A stretch of 64,000 nt of DNA, taken from positions 145,974,945 through 146,038,944 of the forward strand of contig OY856188.1 of assembly GCA_963693315.1 (NCBI GenBank), given 5' to 3'. Below are positions 53,104 through 62,329 of this stretch, piece after piece. The number at the start of each line of letters is the position of its first letter. The stretch's first letter is position 1. Source of the stretch: Diogma glabrata (taxonomy: Eukaryota > Arthropoda > Insecta > Diptera > Cylindrotomidae). The translations under genes and the position numbers were made by a program. A model generated the notes under the pieces. The model saw nothing but the letters and a program-made list of their open reading frames with translations, did not search any database and was not told the DNA's origin.

Positions 53104-53640
53104 ATATATACATCTATATTTCTATAAACTATTTCTTTTAATGATATTTTTTCTCATTTCAGGTTCACATTTTTATATATATGTATAACTATAATTCCAA
53201 AAACTATTTCTTTTATGACATTTTTTCTCATTTCAGGTTCACATTCACATATATAGTTTTTTTTAAGTTTTTGTAATTATATTTAATAAAAATATGTAAA
53301 ATGTGTTTTATATTATAATAAATAAATTTTTAATAAAAATTATAATATTTAAAATTAAAATTAATATTTTAAATTAACACAAAAAATAACTCTAAACTTT
53401 CGATTACATTGCCACTAGTAGTTTCGGTTTTGTATCGAAACAGGTTTCGATTAAGTTTCGTTTACTTGTTTCGATTTGGTATCGACTACAGTTTTGATTT
53501 GGTATCGATCACATATTCGCTTACTAGGGCGAACACGTTGTTCTAAATGTAATCGATACAGTATCGAAACTACATCGAAACATGTTTCGATTATATGATT
53601 ACATGTAATCGATACCATATCTATTACAAATCGATTACGT
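53104..53640. other. AT-rich flank with palindromic TCGAT motifs
   Basis: First an imperfect tandem pair containing TTTTTCTCATTTCAGGTTCA (about 53145-53240), then a cluster of TATCGA/TTTCGAT motifs (53398-53640) including the perfect palindrome ATCGAAACATGTTTCGAT. No gene seen. Confidence 0.5.
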
Positions 53641-53977
53641 ACTACCTGGGCAATGGAAAGAGCCGAGAGGACGATGTGTTCGATAACTGTACCGGAAGTG
53701 TGTCAAAAAATTCGTCAAGTGTGTCAAAACAAGGAAATTTGAATATTTTCTGCTGAAAAAACGTTCACCTTAAGTGATTACGAGTAGGAACATTGAATTT
53801 GGAGAAATTTTGATGGTCGGGATTGGTATGTGAGACCAAAATCTAGATTTTTGTATTATAAGTTTGTCAAAAAAATGTTGTTAAGTGTGTCAAAAAAAGG
53901 TTTTTATTTATTTTTTTACCCAATTTTTTGGAAAAAAATTAAATTAAAATTTTGTTTGAAATGAAATTTTATTATTA
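53641..53977. repeat. GTGTGTCAAA-type repeat, left part (second copy)
   Basis: Starts near GAGGACGATGTGTTCGATAA and is about as similar to 12340-12650 as a diverged copy. Interrupted at 53977 by transposon T; resumes at 60241. Confidence 0.75.
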
Positions 53978-54165
53978 CACTGTGCGACAAATGGTAGGGG
54001 TCAGTCATCCGCTGGGGTTTTGACTACCGGTAAAAGTTATATCGGTAAAAAAAAGTTATACGTGTCCTGGCGTTTCACGTCTAGGGTCACGTCTAGGAAT
54101 AGGGTCACGTAGGGTCACGTAGGGTCACGTCTAGGAATCGAGATATATCGATTTGAAGTTAGTAT

Positions 54166-54833
54166 TGTGACGATTATGGAAGACGATAGAACACAACAAC
54201 AATAGAAAATCTTCAAGAAAATTCTCGTTAGAGAATTATCTTCGAGAAAATTCTTCTAAAGAAATGTAAAAATCAATGAAACCAAATCAACGTAACCAAA
54301 GTAAACATTTAATAGGAAGTATTTGTTTTATCGAATAAGGATTGGCTAACGAAATAAAAATTGGTAAATAAAACAATTGAAAAGAATAGATTTCACACCT
54401 AGGTGTCAATATTTGAAGATCGTCTTATTGTTGATAAAGGAAGAAAAAAAAAGGGTGTGCTCTAGAACATTACAGAAGTATCGAGGCTATTTCATGTAGT
54501 ATATATAAAAGGCGTTGTTCGAGGATACAAATAGTATAAAATTGTTAGCGATACAAAAAGTATAAAAATTTAGCAGTGATAAAGGCGAAGAAAAATTAAC
54601 AGTGTTATAAGTAGAAAGTTAAAAGTGATATTGTGAACAAGTATAAAAGAATTATAAGTGGTGAAACATTGTTAGTACAAGAAGAACTAAAAGGGGAATA
54701 GTAATAGGAGAAATATGTTCATAGTAAAATCTTGAACGAATAAAATTATAACGTTTAGAAAATCCATTGTGTTTTAAATTTCCTGATTTAGTGATCGAAC
54801 TAAATAATTGTAACTCGGCTAAGAAACGTTACA
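54166..54833 (+). repeat. 5' LTR of element E
   Basis: Contains a TATA box (TATATAAAAG, 54502-54511) and a downstream AATAAA (about 54739), giving a recognisable U3-R-U5 layout. Confidence 0.9.
54502..54511 (+). promoter_or_regulatory. TATA box in the LTR of element E
   Basis: TATATAAAAG followed by GCGTTGTTCG; the same motif is in the 3' LTR at 58611-58620 and a related GTATATAAGG is in the LTR of element F near 61878. Confidence 0.65.
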
Positions 54834-54851
54834 ACTGGTGTCAGAAGTGAG
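54834..54851 (+). promoter_or_regulatory. Primer binding site of element E
   Basis: ACTGGTGTCAGAAGTGAG directly follows the LTR end TTACA; its core TCAGAAGTG is shared with G1. The gag ATG lies only about 30 bases from the LTR, so there is almost no leader. Confidence 0.7.
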
Positions 54852-54864
54852 ATTGGGAAATAAG

Positions 54865-56295
54865 ATGGATTTGAATGCATTAAAAGTTCAAGATCTGAAG
54901 AGCGAATTGGAGAAAAGGAATCTTTCAACAACGGGAACGAAGAATGAGTTGAAAGAACGATTAATAAAAGCTATGGAAGCAGCTGGATTGGACCCAGAAA
55001 AATATCGTTTTGGGCAAAAAGAAGCAGATGAAAATCCAGATGCAGGAAATAGTGAAGATAAAGATGGTACTGTTGAAGCAATGACGCAAGTCGTACCAGC
55101 AAACAACGACTTTGCACAGTTAATGGCTTTGATGGAGCAAATGAGTTTCAACATGAGAGCAGATGTAAAGGCAAACATGGAGGTTATGAACAAAAAGTTA
55201 GATTTGCAAAGTAACGGCATGAGTGATGAAATGAAAAAGTTAGATGTCAACATCAATCAACAGTCTGCAAACATCGATCAACAATTAGCTGCAAGTCGAG
55301 AAGAAATTAGTCTGGTTAAAACACACATCGATGAGAAACTACTACAAATGGCAGCGAGTCTACGCGCCGAAGTAGAGAAAATTGTAGATGACAAGGTCGA
55401 AAATGTACAAAAAGAAGTGAAAGTGCTGGAGCAGAAAGTTCTCGATGAAAACCAGAAAGTACAATCAATGGTTGTGAATTTTGAAAAAAGACTTCAAGAT
55501 GTTGAAATTAGTGGTAAAACAATTCACACGGTTCAACAAACACAAAGCATGAAGTTAAAACCGCCCCCATACGATGGTACATCATCGTTTGGAATTTTCA
55601 AATTCCAATTTGAAACGGCAGCTGATCAGAACAGTTGGAACGAAACACATCGTGTGGCAGCTTTAATAGTGGCACTAAAGGGTGAAGCAGCAGAACCAAT
55701 ACAAGCAGTTCCAGAACAAGATCGAAGGAGCTACAATGAGATCATGAAAGCTTTAGATCGCAAGTATGGTAGTGACCACAAGCGGGAGATATACAGACTT
55801 GAGTTGAAGGGTCGCTATCAGCGAATTGGAGAAAGTCTGCAAGAGTTTTCGTCTGCGATCGAACGTCTGGTACATATGGCACATGGAAATACATCACCAG
55901 ACTATATGGAAAGAATGAAGATAGATGCGTTCATCGACGGCATAAGAGATCCAGAGACGCGGAAGTCAGCTGTGATGACACCTAAAGCTACGTTTGCTGA
56001 AACAATAGCTTGTGCGTTGACTAGTGAGACAGCACAAGCAATTGTCAAACCAACAATCAAAGTACGCCTTGTAGAAATGGAAGAAGAGGACAGTTTTAGG
56101 CCTCAAAGAAGACCCCAAGAATTCAACAGTAGAATAAGATGTTGGGTATGTGACAAACTTGGTCACATATCTCGAGAATGCAGAGAGGTCAGACGAAAAC
56201 GGGGAAGATCAACATCACCAATTAGACGGAGATCATCTGAAGAAAGGGCTCAAGCGGGAGAGGATTGTCAAATAGCAGCGGAAGGGTTAAACTAA
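54865..56295 (+). CDS. Element E Gag with N-terminal SAP-like domain
   Basis: 476 residues from ATG 54865; the GTG-initiated frame starts at 54838 but overlaps the primer site. Residues 4-40 (LKVQDLKSELEKRNLSTTG followed by NELKERLIKAM) match the SAP helix-turn-helix signature, a DNA/chromatin-binding fold. A long coiled coil (about 90-205) precedes a capsid domain (DGTSSFGIFKFQFETAADQN, KYGSDHKREIYRLELKGRYQ). One zinc knuckle CWVCDKLGHISREC lies at 426-439 with an Arg-rich RS-like tail. TAA follows directly on the slippery heptamer. Relative to element F the stop is a few codons early. Confidence 0.92.
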   Translation: MDLNALKVQDLKSELEKRNLSTTGTKNELKERLIKAMEAAGLDPEKYRFGQKEADENPDAGNSEDKDGTVEAMTQVVPANNDFAQLMALMEQMSFNMRADVKANMEVMNKKLDLQSNGMSDEMKKLDVNINQQSANIDQQLAASREEISLVKTHIDEKLLQMAASLRAEVEKIVDDKVENVQKEVKVLEQKVLDENQKVQSMVVNFEKRLQDVEISGKTIHTVQQTQSMKLKPPPYDGTSSFGIFKFQFETAADQNSWNETHRVAALIVALKGEAAEPIQAVPEQDRRSYNEIMKALDRKYGSDHKREIYRLELKGRYQRIGESLQEFSSAIERLVHMAHGNTSPDYMERMKIDAFIDGIRDPETRKSAVMTPKATFAETIACALTSETAQAIVKPTIKVRLVEMEEEDSFRPQRRPQEFNSRIRCWVCDKLGHISRECREVRRKRGRSTSPIRRRSSEERAQAGEDCQIAAEGLN

Positions 56296-56345
56296 AACGA
56301 GTCAGCTTTAAGGGGCGTAAGCTGGCTCCCACAACCGAATGCCCC
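56286..56345 (+). promoter_or_regulatory. -1 frameshift signal of element E: heptamer, spacer, H-type pseudoknot
   Basis: Heptamer G TTA AAC (56286-56292) is in the gag frame. After a 6-base spacer, stem 1 is GAGTCAGC (56299-56306) with GCTGGCTC (56321-56328). The loop bases GGGGC (56312-56316) pair with GCCCC (56341-56345), forming stem 2. This is conserved base for base in element F at 63826-63885. Confidence 0.8.
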
Positions 56346-56415
56346 ATAATCTCCATACCTATTTCAAGAATCGCTAGGAATAGTGACAGTGAATTTGGAG
56401 CCGATTGGAGCTTAA

Positions 56416-58263
56416 ATTGATGACAACAACTGTACCATTACACTAGATACTGGAGCAACTCGCACAATAGTCCGTACAGATTTACTAAAAGGGGAATTAC
56501 AACCAGCAGAAAAATATCGAATACAAACAGCAACAGGGGAAAGTGCAACTATCAGGGGAAGCAAAATTGCTGATATAAAAATAGGAAATGCGCACTTTCA
56601 GCATGAAGTTCTAGTGGCAGACATCGTTGATGAAGTAATTCTGGGCATGGACTTCATGAGGCCGAATGGATTTGTAATAGACCCTGGAAATAGAGTACTC
56701 AAGTATGGTAACGTAGAGTTGGCTCTTCAGATGAATGGTGCAGAATCAAGCATGAGATTGGAACATCGCGAAAAGCTGTCACCTAATACCGAAACAATCG
56801 TCTGGGGAAGTGCACATGGAGATGCAGATGCATTGTCAAGAAGGCCAAGTCAGATGGAATGCAAGCACTGTAATCGGGTGGAGAGTAAGGAAAACATTAT
56901 TGATGTCAGGCTTCTGCAAGTGCTTTCTAGTGAAGACTGGACACCTGAAGTAGTAAGAAAGGAGCAACTGGAAGATCCTAGCTTAGCACCAATAATAAAG
57001 TTTAAGGAAAAGGGAGAAAAACCTACATGGAGTGAGATTGCGGATAAATGTCAAACATTTAAGGCATATTGGGCACAATGGGATAGCCTCTGTATTGAAG
57101 ATGGATGCTTAAAAAGAATTTGGGAAAGTCCTGACGGATCAGTTAAAGAATCAATGATAGTAGTTCCCAAAATAAGAATACCTCAAGTATTAAAGGAATA
57201 TCATGAAGGAACCAGTGGCGGTCACCTGGTTATTAACAAAACCCTTGCTAAAGTACGGCGTAGATTTTATTGGTCCGGAGCACGTCAATCGGTAGTGGAA
57301 TGGTGTCAAACATGCGATCAATGTGCGGCTGCAAAGGGACCTGCAAGAAGAAGTCGTGGTAACATGAGGCAGTATAATATAGGAGCACCATTTGAGAGAA
57401 TTGCGATGGATGTAGCTGGACCATTTCCGACTTCTGATAACAACAACAAATATGTGCTAGTCATAATGGATTATTTTAGCAAGTGGCCAGAAGTGTGTGC
57501 AATACCAAACCAAGAAGCAACAACGATCGCTGAAGCAGTAGTTAGCAATTGGATAAGTCGCTACGGAGTACCGATGGAGATTCACACAGATCAAGGAAGA
57601 AATTTTGAATCTACCATATTTCAAGAAATCTGTCAGATGCTTGGAATTGATAAAACTAGAACAACTGCTTCACATCCCCAATCAGATGGCATGGTGGAAA
57701 GATTTAATGCTACTCTTGAGAAATATCTAGCAAAAGTAGTGAACAAGAATCAACGTGATTGGGACCGTCATATTCCGTTATTCTTGATGGCTTATAGATC
57801 AGCAGTGCATGATACAACCAAAACGACGCCAGCTACAACCATTTTTGGAAATGATTTACGGCTACCTGGTGATCTGAAGTTTGGGATTATTCCATCGTCA
57901 ACATTATGTGTCCAAGATTATGTTAATAAACTTCAAAAAGAACTAGAGGAGGTACACACGTTTGTAAGACAGAAAGCACAGATATCCAGTGATCGAATGA
58001 AGGCTCGGTATGACATTCGCGCAAACAACAAGGGATTTGAGGAAGGACAACTAGTGTGGTTACACAATCCACAGCGGAGAAAAGGATTATCTCCAAAACT
58101 ACAAACATCTTGGGAAGGACCTTATACCATCATAACAAAATTAAACGATGTCGTTTATCGAATAAAGAAAGGCCAACGAGCGAAACCAAAAGTCGTTCAT
58201 CTAGAAAGATTAGCACCCTACAGAGGAGGAGATTTAGATTCTATTCAGGACGAACAGAAATAA
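56416..58263 (+). pseudogene. Element E protease-integrase frame with RT/RNase H deleted in frame
   Basis: Open from just after a TAA at 56413-56415. The protease site is TLDTGATRTIV and the retropepsin end VILGMDFM. Some 50 codons later the sequence jumps at about 56810-56820 to HGDADALSRRP, the motif that normally follows RNase H. Integrase follows complete: zinc finger (HEGTSGGHLVINKTLAKVRR...CDQC), D, D, E (IAMDVAGPFP, IHTDQGRNFE, HPQSDGMVERFN), and a C-terminal LVWLHNPQRRKGLSPKLQ. Upstream, the protease start is separated from the frameshift entry by a stop and a frame change, so the copy is defective as well as deleted. Confidence 0.9.
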
Positions 58264-58274
58264 GTGGAGGAGAA

Positions 58275-58942
58275 TGTGACGATTATGGAAGACGATAGAA
58301 CACAACAACAATAGAAAATCTTCAAGAAAATTCTCGTTAGAGAATTATCTTCGAGAAAACTCTTCTAAAAGAAATGTAAAAATCAATGAAACCAAATCAA
58401 CGTAACCAAAGTAAACATTTAATAGGAAGTATTTGTTTTATCGAATAAGGATTGGTTAACGAAATAAAAATTGGTAAATAAAACAATTGAAAAGAATAGA
58501 TTTCACACCTAGGTGTCAATATTTGAAGATCGTCTTATTGTTGATAAAGGAAGGAAAAAAAGGGTGTGCTCTAGAACATTACAGAAGTATCGAGGCTATT
58601 TCATGTAGTATATATAAAAGGCGTTGTTTGAGGATACAAATAGTATAAAATTGTTAGCGATACAAAAAGTATAAAAATTTAGCAGTGATAAAGGCGAAGA
58701 AAACTTAACAGTGTTATAAGTAGAAAGTTAAAAGTGATATTGTGAACAAGTATAAAAGAATTATAAGTGGTGAAACATTGTTAGTACAAGAAGAACTAAA
58801 AGGGGAATAGTAATAGGAGAAATATTTTTATTGTAAAATCTTGAACGAATAAAATTATAACGTTTAGAAAATCCATTGTGTTTTAAATTTCCTGATTTAG
58901 TGATCGAACTAAATAATTGTAACTCGGCTAAGAAACGTTACA
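58275..58942 (+). repeat. 3' LTR of element E
   Basis: 668-bp partner of the 5' LTR; preceded by the polypurine tract AGTGGAGGAGAA and followed by target copy GTAT. Confidence 0.92.
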
Positions 58943-59429
58943 GTATGTATCATATAGGGGAAATAGTCACGTTTTGGGGACATAACTCGAGAACGACTAG
59001 TCCGATTTTCCTGAAACAATTTTAGAAAAATTAAGAACTACAATTTATTTAATCTACTTTTACTTTATTTCTTTACACAATCAACAGTTTCGCAGTTATA
59101 AATAAATTTATGAAGAAAAAAAGTAATTTTTTGCATAAAAAATAAAAAAATTGTATTTTAAAAAATCATGAAAAATTTAAAACGGCAAAAAGTGTCAAGT
59201 CTTATTACTTTGACGTAAAGTCAAATAATCTGTGCACAAAACGAGACATGGATCATGAAAATCGATGAACGCATTTCGCTTTCATTCACAATTAAGTAAA
59301 GGTATCTCATTTTGACAAGTATATTGATTTTTCATAGAAATTTTTTTTTAAAATACTTTTACTGGAATAAACTCCAAAATTTATTGTTTTAAATGTATTT
59401 GAACATGTTGTCTATGTGTCTTTGTGTAT

Positions 59430-59960
59430 TAATTTTATTTTTTTTAACTTTTTTATTTATTATTTTCTATTTTTATTTTTTTTTATTATTATTTATTTAT
59501 TTTATTTTATTATTTTTAGTATAATTTTATTTATATTTTTATATTTTTTAATATTATTATTATTATTTATTATTATTGTTTATTATATTATTATTTATTA
59601 TTATTATTATTTATTATTATTATTTATTATTATTTATTACTATTATTATTATTATTTATTATAATTATTTATTATTCATAATTTGTTATTATTATTTAGT
59701 AATTATTATTATTTTTTATTGTTTATTTATTATTTATTTATTATTTATTTATTACTTTTTTATTATTTATACGTTATTTATTTATTATTTATTTTATTTA
59801 TGTATAAAATTTTTTTATTTTATTTTTTATATTTTTATTATATTTTTATTTTATTATTTTTATTATTTTTTTTATTTTACTTCATTATCTTTATTTCATT
59901 TATTTATTTATTTTATTTTTTTGTATTTTTTATTTATTTATTTTTAATTTTTTTATTTTT
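59430..59960. repeat. (TTA)n/(TTTA)n microsatellite at the centre of transposon T
   Basis: More than 500 bases built almost only of A and T in TTA, TTTA and TTTTA steps. ORFs across it (Ile/Tyr/Phe/Leu only) are artefacts. Confidence 0.95.
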
Positions 59961-60240
59961 TCGTTACTGTTTCAGTATAGTATATCAGTAGATTAAAGGA
60001 ATTGTAATTCTTAATTTCTAAATTTGTTTCAGCAAAATCGACTAGTCGTTCTCGAGTTATATCAAAAAAGAACCCCAAACGTGACAATTTCTCCTATATG
60101 ATACATACTAACTTCAAATCGATATATCTCGATTCCTAGACGTGACCCAGCGAAACGCCGGGACACGTATAGCTTTTTTTTTTACCGATATAACTTTTCC
60201 CGTAGTCAGAACCCCAGCGGATTTTGGCTGTCGCACAGTG

Positions 60241-61010
60241 TTATTATTGAGAATTATGGTATGATAAGTTTGTCAAAAAAATGTTGTCAAGCGTGTCAAA
60301 AGAAAGATTTTTAATTATTTTTTACCCAATTTTTGGAAAAATAAAATTAATTGTTTGTACAACATGAAATTTTATTATTATTATTGAGAATTATAAGTTA
60401 GTCAAAAAAATAAAGTCAAGTGTGTCAAAAAAATGATATCATTTATTTTTTTAGATAATTTTTTGGAAAAGTAAATTCAGCTGTTTGTTTACGTTTGAAT
60501 TTGTTATAGTTTTTGAAATATTTTTGGAATTTCGGAAAATTTTAAATTTTTGATTTCATTATAATTTTTATAATTATGGAAAAAGTTTCAATTTTTGATA
60601 TTGTTATAATTTTTGCAATATTTTTAGAGTTTTGGAAAAGTTTGAATTTTTGAATTTTTAAGAATTTTTGAAATATTATTAGAATTTAGAAAAAAATTTT
60701 TCATTTTATTCTAATTTTTGGAATATTTTTAGAATTTTAAAAAAAAAAACAGAATTTTTGAATTTTATATATACATATTTTAAGAATTTTGAAAAAGTTT
60801 CAATTTTTGATTTTGTAAGAATTTTTGGAATATTTTTGGAAAAATTTAAATTTTTATTTCATTATAATTTTATAATTTTGGAAAAAGTTACAATTTTTGA
60901 TTTTGTTATAATTTTTGCATTATTTTTAGAATTTTTGAAAAAAGTTTTAATCTGTGATTTTGTAATAATTTTTGAAATATTTTTAGAATTTTGTTTGAAA
61001 AAAGTTTAAA
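60241..61010. repeat. GTGTGTCAAA-type repeat, right part, with AT-rich tandem units
   Basis: Continues the repeat after T (ATAAGTTTGTCAAAAAAATG...), then about ten diverged units of 50-70 bases of the form GAATTTTTGAAATATTTTTA. Same order as 14817-15240, but longer. Confidence 0.75.
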
Positions 61011-61614
61011 TTTATTCTACAAAACGCTAAATGGAGAGGTTTTTGAGTAGTTTACTGATTGTATAATCTTTTTACTAAATTATGTTAATATATGATATGT
61101 TATAATTTTCTAACAACGTATAGATGTTTCGTGTTAGTTTTGTAATACATATCTAAACAGAGTTAAAAAATACATGTACTTTAACAAAAAGTTATGTTTG
61201 ATATACATCGCTGCCAAAACTAAAAACCATGTCTTCATAAAAGTTTTTTGCCGAAAACTATATCAAAATCCTTAACCCAGACCGAAGTCTTGATATCTTA
61301 GAGCTTGAGATTTCAGCCCCTCCATATTTTTTGTTTGTTTTGATTCTGGTTAGTTTTCGTCCTATTTCGTTGATTGATAAGAAAAGAAAGATTTTAGAAA
61401 TTTGTATGATTGAATCGTAATTTTAGTTAATGATCTCCATTTGGTAAATTATTTAATAATGAATAATATTTAATTTTCTATGCATGAATTAAATTATGAA
61501 GTAAGTAAAATTATTTATTATTATTTATTTAAAATGATTTTTTGAACGAATTTAGTTAAAATTAAAATAAATATATAAATAAATAAATTAATTAATTTTT
61601 TTTTCGATTAATAT
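61011..61614. other. AT-rich spacer before element F
   Basis: No coding or structured sequence recognised. Ends ATAT, the possible target copy of element F (its other copy is outside the window). Confidence 0.4.
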
Positions 61615-62295
61615 TGTTACGATTGCAGAAAAATCTAGACGATTACAGAAAGATCTAAACGATTACGGTCACTTCCAGGAAAATAAAATCAACAAAACAC
61701 AACAGAAAGTGAATAAAATGAATAGTGTTGTTGTTGTTGTACATGTTCTTAGAATTAAGGTCTATTTATTTATGATTTTATGAATCAAATCAACGTAACG
61801 TAAAATAATCGAATATTCTAATATTTTCTCAAGGTTTCTAAAAAGAGACCTAGAAATTTCTAGAGATTAAGCAGAATGTATATAAGGAAATTGCTTCTTG
61901 TAGTTTTTAGTGAGTTTTATTTTAAACCTGCGATAGTAAAGTTAAAATTATAAAAGTGATCTTTAAATTAGTTTTGTGTAAAGTTATAAGTGTAATAAAG
62001 TTATAAGTTTTATTGAGTATAGAAATATTTTGTGTATTATTTTCAACGTTGTGAACTGGAAATTTCTACAATCAACCGGTGGAGTTTCTGAAGCTGTTGA
62101 AAGAATATTCTAGTTAAGAATATTGTATGCTGTATTGTTTTCCTGTTGTTGTGACACAATTAAGGTGTTGAATTCTTAATAAAACCTGGTGTTTGTGCTT
62201 ACTAATCAGTGATCGAACTCGGAAGAGATTTGGGGATTGCGTTTATCGAATTGTGAGTTAGGCCAATTCGAAGAAAGGTTGAGAAAAGCGTAACA
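61615..62295 (+). repeat. 5' LTR of element F
   Basis: Edges set by TGTTAC and GTAACA termini and by analogy with E (668 bp). The second LTR is not in the window. TATA-like GTATATAAGG lies near 61878. Confidence 0.75.
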
Positions 62296-62329
62296 TTGGT
62301 GACATCAGCGGATTAGTTAGCTGTTAATA

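Larger units (their letters stand above)
54166..58942 (+). mobile_element. SAP-Gag Gypsy retrotransposon E, RT-deleted
   Basis: 668-bp LTRs (54166-54833 and 58275-58942; TGTGACGATTATGG...AGAAACGTTACA) of identical length and about ten differences. The target duplication GTAT is at 54162-54165 and 58943-58946. A primer site ACTGGTGTCAGAAGTGAG follows the left LTR and the tract AGTGGAGGAGAA precedes the right. Gag has a SAP-like N-terminus. Protease passes directly into the pre-integrase linker, so RT and RNase H are absent. Confidence 0.94.
53978..60240. mobile_element. Long-TIR foldback DNA transposon T, split by element E
   Basis: The ends CACTGTGCGACA (plus strand) and CACTGTGCGACA (minus strand, from 60240) open inverted repeats of about 240-285 bp. 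These share CCGCTGGGGTT, AAAGTTATATCGGTAAAA, CGAGATATATCGATTTGAAG and, beyond element E, ACTCGAGAACGACTAG. The centre is AT microsatellite. Flanking TTATTA on both sides fits a 3- or 6-bp target duplication in a TTA-repeat. No transposase is present. CACTG ends suggest a CMC- or Transib-like origin, unproven. The unoccupied site is visible by comparison with 12640-12680. Confidence 0.85.

Noticed and set aside
59416..59991. Overlapping ORFs rich in Ile, Tyr, Phe and Leu that look like membrane proteins
   Set aside because: Pure TTA/TTTA microsatellite read in several frames; not a gene.
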